DNA of 64,000 nt from contig MLAK01000476.1 in the NCBI GenBank assembly GCA_001839685.1, forward strand, positions 49,957 through 113,956, written 5' to 3'. The translations under genes and the position numbers were made by a program. Of this stretch, positions 29,390 to 39,951 are shown piece after piece. Each line of letters starts with the position of its first letter. The stretch's first letter is position 1. This stretch comes from Tritrichomonas foetus (Eukaryota; Parabasalia; Tritrichomonadida; Tritrichomonadidae). The notes beneath the pieces were generated by a model. The model did not search any database, was not told where the DNA came from, and saw nothing but the letters and a program-made list of their open reading frames with translations.

Positions 29390-30538
29390 TTAGGGTGCAG
29401 GAGGTGCTCTAGGAGCATTCACTGCCCTTTTAGGTGGAGCTTTGGCAATTTTTTGTTGTGGTTTCGGCTGAAGTTTGGATTTCGGTTTGGCAATGACATC
29501 TGCTTGTCTTAGTTCTTTTGGGTTATCTTTTTTTATTTCCTTTGGAGCGGGATCTTTAACATTCTGGATTTCTGGTTGTTTGGGGATATTATTTCCTTCT
29601 GGTATTGATGGTATTTCCTTATCGGGATTGACATTTGCTGGTGTCTCACCACCTTTGACACCATGAAATACTGTATGACTGAATTCTATTTTTTGGATTG
29701 TCGCACTAAGAAATTTCCCAATTTTCGCTCTGATGAAATCTAATTTGAGAATTTGATTGATTGATGGTCTTTTAGATGGAACCTTTTGTAATAAATTATC
29801 AACAAGAGTCCTCAAGTTTTGACTGTAGGAATAAGGAATTGGATTTTGTTTTGATCTCAAAATCTTCATGATTAACCCGTTCATATTTTTTGCATCAAAA
29901 GCATGTTGGAGGGTACATAACTCATATAAAACACATCCAAGACTCCAAACATCACTTTTCATGTTATAAGCTTTCCCTTGGCATATTTCTGGTGATAGAT
30001 AGTAAGGTGTTCCAATTGCTGTTTTCGACAATTGTGCTGTATGATCCAACACTTTTGCAATTCCAAAATCGCCCATTTTTATCATTCCATTCTTCATTAA
30101 AAATATATTTTGACATTTAATATCTCTGTGAAGGATTTTCCTATCATGAATATGCTTTAAAGCAAGACAAATTTGAACAAACCACTCCAATATTTTATCC
30201 TCTTTAAATTGAACATTTTTCGCGTTTTGAATCTGTTCAAAAAGATCACCTCCATCAGCATAGTCCATAATAATATGCAATTTATTTTTTTCCATGAAAG
30301 ACCCTTTATATGATATAATATTTGGATGATGCAATAATGAAAGTACTTTAGTTTCTTTCCAAGCTTCTTTTTGCTCTTGTTTGGACAAATTAGCTAAAGC
30401 AATTTCTTTAATGACAACCAAATTATGATCATTTTTTGAAGTACATAAAATAGCTCTTCCATATGCACCTTCTCCTATTACTTTATTAATAGAGAAATCA
30501 TTCATTGACATTTTTTGAATGTATTTTACTTGAGCCAT
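29390..30538 (-). CDS. NEK-family Ser/Thr protein kinase (ends at premature TAA)
   Basis: A 382-residue NIMA-related kinase. The domain spans ~15-270: glycine loop GEGAYGRA (22-29), VIK lysine K44, catalytic loop HRDIKCQN (H137, D139), DFG at 157-159 and activation loop SKTAIGTPYYLSPE, with SPE replacing APE. The YYLSPEICQGKAYNMKSDVWSLG sequence is typical of NEKs. Such kinases act at basal bodies, flagella and mitotic spindles. After ~300 the protein is a Lys/Pro-rich linker. The stop TAA interrupts a frame that remains open in phase for 425 more codons, so the intact protein would be about 808 residues. The kinase domain itself is undamaged. A TCATA initiator lies 25 bases upstream, in a 287-bp region shared with the divergent flagellar CFAP47-like gene. 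Confidence 0.93.
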   Translation of the reverse strand: MAQVKYIQKMSMNDFSINKVIGEGAYGRAILCTSKNDHNLVVIKEIALANLSKQEQKEAWKETKVLSLLHHPNIISYKGSFMEKNKLHIIMDYADGGDLFEQIQNAKNVQFKEDKILEWFVQICLALKHIHDRKILHRDIKCQNIFLMKNGMIKMGDFGIAKVLDHTAQLSKTAIGTPYYLSPEICQGKAYNMKSDVWSLGCVLYELCTLQHAFDAKNMNGLIMKILRSKQNPIPYSYSQNLRTLVDNLLQKVPSKRPSINQILKLDFIRAKIGKFLSATIQKIEFSHTVFHGVKGGETPANVNPDKEIPSIPEGNNIPKQPEIQNVKDPAPKEIKKDNPKELRQADVIAKPKSKLQPKPQQKIAKAPPKRAVNAPRAPPAP

Positions 30539-30825
30539 TGATTATCACTAACGCGAAAAGTTATGAAACCGAAATTTTTTTCTTTCGGGTGAAAATTCAC
30601 AAAAAGTATCATGATGTTTTTCATGATATCTATGTCTTTTTAAATTTATGCTTTTATCTTGCGAGTTATTTGTCACTTCATTTTGATGGATTTGGTCAAG
30701 CAGTCTCAAAAAGTGATTATTCTTTCGCAAGGATAATTTGCGAATTTACTTGGCCTAAATATAGAAAAAGTTTATATTCAAGAACCAAATTATGATTTAA
30801 AAAGTTTAATTAAAATCGTTATTAA
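30539..30825. promoter_or_regulatory. Bidirectional promoter region, NEK (-) / CFAP47-like (+)
   Basis: 287 bp separate two head-to-head genes, both of likely flagellar function. It contains TATGA (30563-30567, initiator TCATA for the kinase strand) and AAAAAGTT (30765-30772) on the CFAP47-like strand. Shared regulation is inference. Confidence 0.4.
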
Positions 30826-33800
30826 ATGGATTTTGAATTAATAAACGGACATCGAATGCAAAAATCCGGCTCAATTTGCGTCGTTCCTCAATCGATCGAA
30901 TTTAACGATGTAAAACCTGGATCGTCTTCATCAAAAGATTTTTGGGTTCATAATATCGGTAAAAAACCAATCAGAATCAGATTTTCAATGCCGAATAATC
31001 CCCATTTCGCATTTATCGGAAATACCAGCGTTATGACAGCGCCCGGATTAGAAATTAAAGGAACAATACGATATTTTGCTCCGACAAATTCCACCACTCC
31101 ATCTTGTATTTTTAAAATCATGTCACCTGATGGTTCGATTGATTTACCTTTATTAACAGCAAGTCAAAAACCAGAAGTTAGATTTGATACCGACAAAATC
31201 GATTTTGGCATTATTTCTCCAAATTATTCTGTTTCACAGATTGTCACTATTGGAAATTATGGAAACAAAGAATGTAATTTAGTTTTATCTTGCGCAGAAG
31301 GAAAAGTTCAAATTGATCCTAAAAATGTAACTCTTCAGCCAGACCAAGAAAAAGAAGTTACAATTTCTTTTTCACCAATTGTGAGAGGAGATTATAATTT
31401 TAACATTGAAGGGAAAAGTAAAGATGGAAAGTTAATAATAACTCCAATTCAAGTAGTTTCTAAAGTTGTTGAACATGAACTTGTTTTACTTTTCGAAGAT
31501 AAAGAAGTGAGCGAGCTCAATTTTGGATATATTTATTATGGACAAAGACGTGTTCTTCAAGCAACTATAAAAAATAAATGCGCCAACTCTCGATCATTTG
31601 CAATAATGCCACCACATGATCCAAAAAATAAGATGTCGACTTCTAGAGCACCATCTACAATTAATGATCCAGATATTGTGTTTACTGCTGTTCCATGTGA
31701 AGGAACTTTAAGACCTTTTTCATCAACAGTTATTTCTTTTATTTTCGGTCCACCATTAACAAATAATAGCAGCAGTTATATAAATGATTTTAGTACATTA
31801 AACAATCCAAATAATGCCAGTAATGTAAGTGATACTGAGCAGATGTATAATCATTTATCAACAATGAAAACAAATGAAACACAACAAACATTTGAATTTC
31901 AGTTAACAGGCGTTGGTGTTATGCCAAACTTCAAAATGAATTCAGTAGATTTTCTTTTTGGACGCCAAGCTGTTAGGACCAAAACATCACAGCAATTAAT
32001 TATTGAAAATAGATCACAATTTTTACCAATAACATTCGATATTAAAGAAGTTGCTCAATTTAAATTTACTCCAAATACTGGAACAATTAAACCTAATTCT
32101 AAGAGAGAGATTTCAGTTACATTCTTTCCCAAAAATATGGGCGACTTTGAAATATCTACATTGGTTGTAATTTCCAAAGGTCTTTCTAAAAGGAGGATAA
32201 ATCTAAGTGGTACATCTGTTGCAAAAGATGTTGAGCCAAAAAAGTTTCAGCGTAAACCGATTTACGAAACTGATGAAGTTGCTAAATACAATGCTCATCA
32301 CCCATCAAATGAATATGGAATGACAATTGATGATATTAGAAGGAAGAAAAAATTACGTGATGAATTCGATGGATATTTGACCAACTCTGCTGCCAAAAGA
32401 GAGAAAATAGAAAGAAAAAAGAATACAATTAAGCATGCCACAAAAGATGCAGAAAATATGAAATCTACTGGGAAAATAACAGATGCATATTTCCAACAAT
32501 ATATTGAGTCACAAATCAGAAGACAAACAGAGGATGGTGAAGACCCTATTAACTTAGGAATGGAGCATTGTGCTGGAATGAAACCTCCTGATCCCCCATT
32601 ATTAAAAGGAAAAGATTTATTTTATGTCCCAGATCCAAAGAAAATGGGATTAATTTTTTCTACTCAAGCAGGAGCTAATTCTACTTTGAGAAACATAGAA
32701 AATTTTAATGATAAATTAATGATACAAATGAAATTTAAATCAAAACCAACAACACCACCTGAAACAGAAGAATGTACAAGAGTCCTTACACCAATTCAAC
32801 AAACAAAAATATTAGCTTCACATCAGACAATAAATTTTGGAACAGTTTCTGTATATGCTTCTGAGAAAAGATCATTTGAAATTACCAATAGTTTAGATCA
32901 ACATATTATTGTTGCAATGAAATATGATTCTGAAGAATTAAACAGAAGCACTCCTTCAAGCCAGGTTATTCCACCACATCAAACTGCTGGATTTGATATT
33001 ACTTTGCTTTCAACAAAACCTCAGAATTTATTAAGAACAATTACATATTTAATTAACAATAATCATACATATTCAGTGAATGTGATAGCACAAGTTGTTT
33101 CAATAGATTTACATATGTCGAGAAATATTATTGATTTTAAATTCCCAGATTATTCTACAGAAACCCAAGTCAGCGAAACTGTAACATTACAAAATAAAAG
33201 CAATGCTTTAGTTAATTATAAATGGTCCAATTTTAATGCTGTTTTTTCTATCAACTCAGAATCTGGAACAATTCCACCACACGGAACCATAAATTTAACT
33301 GTTAATTATAATCCTGGAATTGAGCCTTATTCAGAAACAACAGCCATATTAAATGTTGTTGGTGGATCACAAAAACATCTTCGACTTAGAGGTGACATGG
33401 GCAAGCCTAAGATCTCTGTTGATAAAAAGCAAGTTAGTTTTGGGACTATTCCAATTGATACTGTCAAAGAAATGCGCCTTAAGTTACGAAATTTTGGATC
33501 CGATCCAGCTATTTTTTCTGTTATGAATCCAAGTGAAGACATGCTAAAAATTACACCATCAAAAGGAAGAATTAATGGTGAAGAACTAACAGAATTATAT
33601 TTGTCTATTGTATGTAGAGAATCAATGTGCTTCCAAACTAAAGTTACTATTTTTGTCTGCGGTGCAAGTCCAATAAGCTTTATTGTATCTGCTATTGCAG
33701 AGGTTCCAATGATAGAATTTGAGCATCCTGGTTTAGATTTTGGTAAACTTTATGTTGGAACAACATCTTCTAAACCAATTTCTATTTCTAATGTGAGTAG

Positions 33801-36800
33801 CATTCCAGCAACAATGATTCTTGACCTTTCATCAAATCCATTTTTCCATCTCGAGTTTCCAGCTCAACTAGGAATGAATGAGCCAGATGAGGAAACTAAT
33901 TCTATTCTTATAATACCTCCATCATATGATTACAATGACACATCATTTTCCAGTAGAACCCAAACAGAAATAATTTCTGGATCAAATTCAATGGCTTCTA
34001 TTGAAAGTAACATTGAAAATATACAAAGTTATACATATAGAATTACAATATTACCACATAACACTGTTGATGTCGGTTTAGTTTTTCAACCACAACGAAT
34101 TGGAAAATACAAATTTCAACTTCCATTAACATTATTAAATGTTCCTAATGACCCATCAATGAATTTTGGAATTAAAGATTTAGTTAAAGGTGAATCAATT
34201 CATGCTCCAATTCTCCCATCAGTATCAGTTATTGATTTTGGTATTGGGGCAATAATTGAGAAAGATAATCCAAATGCATGTTCCATTTCTCGTCAGTTAC
34301 ACCTTAAAAATGAATCAAAATTACCTGTTATTTTTCGATTTGATACTAAAACAGGCGAAAATTCGAATGCATTTTCAGTGAAACCAGAAAAAGGAAGAAT
34401 CGATTATTGCTCAACTGCATCAGTAATCATTAATTTTAGTCCTAAAAAAGCGGCCCCATATAACCACTTTCTACCATTATATGTTGTGGATGATAGTAAT
34501 GAAGGTGAATCATTAATTTCAAACATTCAGCTTACAGGTGTTGGCTCATCAAGACGATTCAAAACATCTACTAATCAAATTTGTCTTCCTACTGTACCTC
34601 TTGGTGTGAGAGTAGAAAGGACAATTTATGTTATTAATATGAGTTATTGTGTAACATCATTGCGAGCAACAACACCTATTAATGAAAAAGCGTTTCCATT
34701 AGTTTTAAGTTTCCCAAATGGCAATAAATTGAATTATACTACACCAAAAATTCCACTTAATATATCATTTCAATCCAATTTACCTCTTAGTTTTTCGACA
34801 ACTATCGCTGTAATTGATGATGATGGAAATTCATACAGCTTTACTGTTTCTGCAGCAACAGACAATTCTATTTTTACTTTGTATTCATTCTTATCAACAT
34901 ATGATTATAAAGTTCAAACTCAAGGAACTGGTGGTCCTATTGTTGCAGCTTTAAATGATATTGATATTCACGACGACTTTTTATCGGCTTTCTTGTCGAC
35001 AAATGATCTTTTTACAATTGAGAATTTAAAGCCTCAAACATCACCTGCTTTATCATCTTTTTTAGTTCGATTTTTAAATGCTGTTGTACTTAATAACTCA
35101 AAAGTTCATTTATTTCCTAATGATTTTGTAAAAAATGGACTTTCTTTAGTTGCAGAAATGATTTCAAATTTATCTGATAAACCTATGACAGCTCAAAATT
35201 TTCAACAACCATCATTACCAGGCATGCTCTCAAGAAATACCACAAGCATGAATTCTACTGAAATCGGAAATGCAAAAGTATCACGCCTTTCTAAGATGAA
35301 AAATTTTGTACAATATTTAAAAGGACGAGGAGCAATATTGTCAAATATTAGACCGGAATTCCTTTTGTCTAAATCTGAGTTTGTTGATGTAACACGAGTT
35401 CATGTCATAAAGCAATTACTTGGGATAGATTATTATGGTGCTCCAGAACTCTCATCTTTTAATCAGGAAGCCTTAAATGAATTTACATCATCTCAATCAT
35501 TCGGTTCAGCCTTACTTCCTCGATTGAAAGTAGCCGAACATTTATTTTCACACATAAGTAGTGAAAGTTGGACTGTTGTGATTTTACAAATATTGAAATT
35601 ATTTATGTTTGGAAAAATGACCCTAGAAGGTTTTGGATCTACTAATGGAATTCAAGAAGCACTTAAAAAACTCAAAGAAACAACGAAAAAAGATTTATTT
35701 TCGGGAATTAATCGATCAAATAAAAATTTGATGTCATCAAACATATTAAGTACAATAGAATCAATGCTTCTAAAATGGGTCACAATACATTATTGTTCGA
35801 TGAATTTGGATAATATGAAAATATTCATTGATTATAGGGATTTGAGAGATCCTCGTGTATTTTTAGCATTATTTCAATCACATTTACCAATATCAATGCG
35901 GAAAACTACCAATGTATCTACAAATGATAATGAGCATATTATGAATAAAATCGTAGAGTATATGGAGAAAATAAAGATTAACTTTTTCCCAACCACCAAA
36001 GATATTATAGAAGGGAATAACATTATGATTGCTCTCATAATTGGCCAATTGTATTCAACACTTCCTCACTTTATTCCAACTACTTCTATTGATTTTGAAA
36101 AAATTCCATTATGCCAAAGGAAAATACAAACTGTGAATATTTCAAATCCATCCAAATATGAAATAGTTTTCAATGCAACCATTGATGGGCCGAAAAATTT
36201 TGCTTTATTGCGAAATTCAATAAAATTAGGCCCAAATGAATCAAGTGAGTTTGAAGTGGAATATACAGCACGGCAACATAAATCAGAAAGTGGAATGCTA
36301 GTTTTAGTTCCGAACAAACCAAAGATGTTGGATCGAGATTTACCGAATGAACCTAATACAACTCGAAGACCAACATCTAAAATAATCAAAACATCAACTG
36401 TGCCAGCAGTAAAAAGACCAAATTCTGCGCGTGTTGCATCTAAAGTAGACGCTCCAGCATTTGTTTCAACAATTGTCGTGAACTTGACAGCATCAACAAT
36501 TGTTAAGGGACCATATAAGACTATTAGGATCGAAGCACCAATTTATGAACCAACTAAATCAAAAATTTTAATCGAAAATGTAGTAAAGTTACCTGGAAAA
36601 TTCAAGCTTTTATCAAGATACTTCCAAATTAGTGATGAAAATGGAAATTTACTGAGTGCTAATTCTTCTTTGAATAAACAGATTCAAGAATTTTTAGATG
36701 ATCCCAGTGCAGAGCCATCATTTATTACAGCAACATCCAAGTTTGCTACACTTGTTCAACAACATCAGGCGTTTCTTTTCACCAAGAAAGATATCGAGTT

Positions 36801-39615
36801 TAAAGATTCTAATTCAGAAGTAGAGATTGAAATGGAATTTGTACCGATTTCTCTAGGCTCTTATAGATGCCTTTTGCTCTTATATAATGAAAATATTGGA
36901 GAATTTATATATGAAATCATCGGTAAAACCACTTTACCACATGGAAATGAATGCAATGTTAAGTATAAGATTGAATCTGGACAAAGCAAAGTTTCAAAAA
37001 TCAATTTTGATCTTGTCAACAAGCAGTTGTTCTTTGCAATGTCTTATTCAATATGTAAAGTTATTTCTCAAAGTACCCAAGTATCAGATGTAAAGTTCAA
37101 AGATATGCTCAACTTCAATATTAGGGAACTTCAATCTCAATATACTAAGACTTTTGTTTCTATAGAATTCAAAGTATCTTGCTCTTCTCAATATTTCTCA
37201 ACACCCTCGCCTTATGTTGCAAACTCACAATTGATATCTTTACCTATTACTTTTTCACCAACAAAGCCAGGTGATTATCAATGTCATGTAATAATTACAT
37301 CTGATTATGATGTTAGAGTTTTTGTAATTCATGGAACCGCTTTAATGGCAACAAAGACGCTTTTGATCGAAATGAATACTGTTTGTGGGCGAATGGTTAC
37401 ACAGCAGCTTCCATTTACAAACCCAAGTGATACTTCATGGCATTACAAAGTATCTATAAATGGAGATGAAGGATTTAAAGTTAGTGAGCGTTTTGATGTT
37501 GCAGCTCACTCAACATATCAATTTCCGCTTACTTTTATTTCAAAAGATAAGGGAATGTATAACACCTTGCTAACAGTTACCAATTATACGAAAGAAACAA
37601 CTGTTAAATACAATATCATGGCAACAGTTGAAGATCCACCAGCTATTGATCGAATTAAACTTAAGTTTAGAGCTAAAGATAAGTTTCATTACTCTTTTCC
37701 GGTTTCGGAATTTATTGATAAAGGTGAAGTTGCTGTTACATCGAATGTTCCTGTTATTACTTTTAATGACACTATTTGGTTTACTGAGAATGTTCCATCA
37801 CCAGTTTTTGAATTTGATGCTTATTCAGTCAGAAGTGGAATATCTGCTGGTATTATTACATTTTGTGATAAAGCATCATATAGATCAATATGGTATATAC
37901 TTGAATTAGATATAGAGCCACCATTACCAGAGGAGGTAATTCAAGTATCAACAGTTTCTCGCCAGTCAGTTACTATCAAAATTCCAGTACATAATCCATC
38001 TAATGAATTAGTAACATTCGATGTTTTGTTTACAGAAGAGGACTTATTTGGAGATAAAGAAATTCAAATAGAACCAAATCAAACATATATCTACAATTTA
38101 ATTTATTCTCCTCTAAAATCAATGGAAAGAATATCCTTCATTTCATTTATAAATGATATTTATGGTGAATTTATATACGAATTAAAATTAACAGCTGAGC
38201 AACCAGGAATTAATATTTTAGCTCCACTTTCTACACCAATCGGCAAATTCGCTACAACAAGTATTTTGGTTGAAAACCCACTTGACAAAAAGGTAATGTT
38301 TAAAGTTGAAAATGAAAATCCCAATAATTTCCAAGTGATATCAAAACCGATGATTTCATTAAATGAACGAGAGAAAAAACATATTGAAGTACGGTACATT
38401 CCCTCATCCATTGGAAAACTCGAAACGTCCGAATTATCGCTCAGATCCCGTGAAATTGGTGAATGGTATTATCGATTAAGTGGCATTGGAAAGCCACCAC
38501 AGCCAATGACTCCAATTATTATAGAAAGTGAAATTCATGAATCAGCATCAGCATCAGTTATATTTAAGAATCCATTTCCGTTTTTAACAAAGTTCGAAAC
38601 AACAATCTCCACAGAATCATCTGAATGTTTTTATTTCTTAAACAAAAAAAGAGTTTTCACTCTTGCCAATTATGGTGATGAACATCAAATCGCCATTTCG
38701 TTTTCACCAAAAGTTTCCGCACAATTCAATGCTGATGTTATTGTTCGATCTATGACTTTGGAATCAGACATAACCTGGGCTTTTCCAATCATAGGAACTG
38801 CCATTACTGAAAAGACGAAACCACCTCAATTAAATGGTCAAGCTAATAAGATCATTGAAGGAACATTTGAACTTCCACTTGTTGCTGAAAGTGAAAAATA
38901 TCAATTCAATGAATACGTTATTAATGTCGAATACCCACAAGGATATGAATGGATCAGCAAAATATTAGATATACATGCTATTGATGTCAAAGAAAAGAAC
39001 AACTCACCTTGTCTTGTTATTTTCACTCGAATTTCTCCGAAAAGACCAATTGAACGAACAATTAAAGTTTGTGTGGAAAATCCATTTAGCCAGAAATGGT
39101 ATTTCCCAATCGATCTGAATATCAAGCGTGGTGATATTTACAGTAAAGTAGTTGTTGAATCAAATTTAAAGATAGCTACTCGGTCAAAAATTAATGTTAA
39201 CATGCCATTTAATTCTAGAACAGCATATCATGTATATTTTGCACAAGGAAGTGCATCAGAATTCACAGTTTCACCTCAACAAGGGTATATCGAAGCTTCT
39301 CTTGAAGAAACAAGAGAGTTACCTTTCGATATTATCTTCCACCCACTTATTTATGGAAAAGTTATGAAAGGACTTTTAGTTTTAGATATGCTTGAACAAC
39401 AAATTTTGTTTGAAGTGAGCGGAAAAGTTCCAGACTACATCCCACCTGTGATCAAGAATCCAACAATTGATACAACACTTCCTTTAAGTGCAAGAAGATA
39501 TGCTGAATCAAGAATTGGGCAAAAGAAAAGAAACATTATAAAAGACAATATAGAAAGTGCGAGAACACCAAGAGCAGCCTCTGGCGTCAGAGTTAAACAA
39601 GTTCCAAGAAAATAA
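30826..39615 (+). CDS. CFAP47: Giant ASH/MSP-repeat protein with central CH-like domain (CFAP47-like)
   Basis: A 2,929-residue flagellar protein. It is built of many ~100-residue immunoglobulin-like ASH (ASPM-SPD2-Hydin) domains, recognised by repeated IDFG starts (e.g. VRFDTDKIDFGIISP, VSVIDFGIGA), ISFSP-type ends and turns such as PPHGTINLTVNYNPG. A basic helical insert interrupts them at ~480-640. A helical calponin-homology-like section lies at ~1570-1700 (ESMLLKWVTIHYCSM, then RVFLALFQSHLP). More ASH domains follow, and the tail is basic. ASH-CH-ASH order and near 3,000-residue length fit CFAP47 (about 3,190 residues in human); HYDIN is much longer. It is expected on the central apparatus of the axoneme. 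No signal peptide. No TCAYW motif is near the ATG. Confidence 0.8.
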   Translation: MDFELINGHRMQKSGSICVVPQSIEFNDVKPGSSSSKDFWVHNIGKKPIRIRFSMPNNPHFAFIGNTSVMTAPGLEIKGTIRYFAPTNSTTPSCIFKIMSPDGSIDLPLLTASQKPEVRFDTDKIDFGIISPNYSVSQIVTIGNYGNKECNLVLSCAEGKVQIDPKNVTLQPDQEKEVTISFSPIVRGDYNFNIEGKSKDGKLIITPIQVVSKVVEHELVLLFEDKEVSELNFGYIYYGQRRVLQATIKNKCANSRSFAIMPPHDPKNKMSTSRAPSTINDPDIVFTAVPCEGTLRPFSSTVISFIFGPPLTNNSSSYINDFSTLNNPNNASNVSDTEQMYNHLSTMKTNETQQTFEFQLTGVGVMPNFKMNSVDFLFGRQAVRTKTSQQLIIENRSQFLPITFDIKEVAQFKFTPNTGTIKPNSKREISVTFFPKNMGDFEISTLVVISKGLSKRRINLSGTSVAKDVEPKKFQRKPIYETDEVAKYNAHHPSNEYGMTIDDIRRKKKLRDEFDGYLTNSAAKREKIERKKNTIKHATKDAENMKSTGKITDAYFQQYIESQIRRQTEDGEDPINLGMEHCAGMKPPDPPLLKGKDLFYVPDPKKMGLIFSTQAGANSTLRNIENFNDKLMIQMKFKSKPTTPPETEECTRVLTPIQQTKILASHQTINFGTVSVYASEKRSFEITNSLDQHIIVAMKYDSEELNRSTPSSQVIPPHQTAGFDITLLSTKPQNLLRTITYLINNNHTYSVNVIAQVVSIDLHMSRNIIDFKFPDYSTETQVSETVTLQNKSNALVNYKWSNFNAVFSINSESGTIPPHGTINLTVNYNPGIEPYSETTAILNVVGGSQKHLRLRGDMGKPKISVDKKQVSFGTIPIDTVKEMRLKLRNFGSDPAIFSVMNPSEDMLKITPSKGRINGEELTELYLSIVCRESMCFQTKVTIFVCGASPISFIVSAIAEVPMIEFEHPGLDFGKLYVGTTSSKPISISNVSSIPATMILDLSSNPFFHLEFPAQLGMNEPDEETNSILIIPPSYDYNDTSFSSRTQTEIISGSNSMASIESNIENIQSYTYRITILPHNTVDVGLVFQPQRIGKYKFQLPLTLLNVPNDPSMNFGIKDLVKGESIHAPILPSVSVIDFGIGAIIEKDNPNACSISRQLHLKNESKLPVIFRFDTKTGENSNAFSVKPEKGRIDYCSTASVIINFSPKKAAPYNHFLPLYVVDDSNEGESLISNIQLTGVGSSRRFKTSTNQICLPTVPLGVRVERTIYVINMSYCVTSLRATTPINEKAFPLVLSFPNGNKLNYTTPKIPLNISFQSNLPLSFSTTIAVIDDDGNSYSFTVSAATDNSIFTLYSFLSTYDYKVQTQGTGGPIVAALNDIDIHDDFLSAFLSTNDLFTIENLKPQTSPALSSFLVRFLNAVVLNNSKVHLFPNDFVKNGLSLVAEMISNLSDKPMTAQNFQQPSLPGMLSRNTTSMNSTEIGNAKVSRLSKMKNFVQYLKGRGAILSNIRPEFLLSKSEFVDVTRVHVIKQLLGIDYYGAPELSSFNQEALNEFTSSQSFGSALLPRLKVAEHLFSHISSESWTVVILQILKLFMFGKMTLEGFGSTNGIQEALKKLKETTKKDLFSGINRSNKNLMSSNILSTIESMLLKWVTIHYCSMNLDNMKIFIDYRDLRDPRVFLALFQSHLPISMRKTTNVSTNDNEHIMNKIVEYMEKIKINFFPTTKDIIEGNNIMIALIIGQLYSTLPHFIPTTSIDFEKIPLCQRKIQTVNISNPSKYEIVFNATIDGPKNFALLRNSIKLGPNESSEFEVEYTARQHKSESGMLVLVPNKPKMLDRDLPNEPNTTRRPTSKIIKTSTVPAVKRPNSARVASKVDAPAFVSTIVVNLTASTIVKGPYKTIRIEAPIYEPTKSKILIENVVKLPGKFKLLSRYFQISDENGNLLSANSSLNKQIQEFLDDPSAEPSFITATSKFATLVQQHQAFLFTKKDIEFKDSNSEVEIEMEFVPISLGSYRCLLLLYNENIGEFIYEIIGKTTLPHGNECNVKYKIESGQSKVSKINFDLVNKQLFFAMSYSICKVISQSTQVSDVKFKDMLNFNIRELQSQYTKTFVSIEFKVSCSSQYFSTPSPYVANSQLISLPITFSPTKPGDYQCHVIITSDYDVRVFVIHGTALMATKTLLIEMNTVCGRMVTQQLPFTNPSDTSWHYKVSINGDEGFKVSERFDVAAHSTYQFPLTFISKDKGMYNTLLTVTNYTKETTVKYNIMATVEDPPAIDRIKLKFRAKDKFHYSFPVSEFIDKGEVAVTSNVPVITFNDTIWFTENVPSPVFEFDAYSVRSGISAGIITFCDKASYRSIWYILELDIEPPLPEEVIQVSTVSRQSVTIKIPVHNPSNELVTFDVLFTEEDLFGDKEIQIEPNQTYIYNLIYSPLKSMERISFISFINDIYGEFIYELKLTAEQPGINILAPLSTPIGKFATTSILVENPLDKKVMFKVENENPNNFQVISKPMISLNEREKKHIEVRYIPSSIGKLETSELSLRSREIGEWYYRLSGIGKPPQPMTPIIIESEIHESASASVIFKNPFPFLTKFETTISTESSECFYFLNKKRVFTLANYGDEHQIAISFSPKVSAQFNADVIVRSMTLESDITWAFPIIGTAITEKTKPPQLNGQANKIIEGTFELPLVAESEKYQFNEYVINVEYPQGYEWISKILDIHAIDVKEKNNSPCLVIFTRISPKRPIERTIKVCVENPFSQKWYFPIDLNIKRGDIYSKVVVESNLKIATRSKINVNMPFNSRTAYHVYFAQGSASEFTVSPQQGYIEASLEETRELPFDIIFHPLIYGKVMKGLLVLDMLEQQILFEVSGKVPDYIPPVIKNPTIDTTLPLSARRYAESRIGQKKRNIIKDNIESARTPRAASGVRVKQVPRK

Positions 39616-39951
39616 TCTCAATGTAATTATATTGTAAGAATATATTAAATTCATATAGTATTTTGTTAATAAATTAGAGAACAACCGATTTTTTGACTTA
39701 TCTTTTAATATTAGTTAATGAATTATATATTAACCAATCACCCTTTCAAAAAGTTTTCATATCATTTCTTGATCAATATTGTGTTAATTTACATTCATTT
39801 AAGTAACAATACCTCATAATGTTTTACAAAAGTGCATTTAAGTTAAAAAAATCCAAAAAAAATCTTTCCATCTCAGGATATAATCATTTTTTTCTAATGA
39901 ATCAAGTGACAGAAATCTCTGAAAAAGTTTTTACATCATTCAATTGACAAA
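39616..39951 (+). other. Intergenic spacer with two AAAAAGTT motifs and an initiator
   Basis: 336 bp between plus-strand genes. AAAAAGTT occurs at 39748-39755 and 39922-39929, and TCATT (39936-39940) follows the second by six bases and precedes the ATG by 11. This is the clearest motif-initiator-ATG arrangement in the window. Confidence 0.5.
39936..39940 (+). promoter_or_regulatory. Initiator (Inr) TCATT
   Basis: This fits TCAYW, with the predicted +1 A at 39938 giving a 14-base leader for the RalGAP-like gene. An AAAAAGTT motif ends seven bases upstream. Confidence 0.5.

Noticed and set aside
28612..29393. Overlapping ORFs on both strands within the NEK C-terminal half
   Set aside because: These are shadows of the Lys/Glu-rich coiled coil in other frames.
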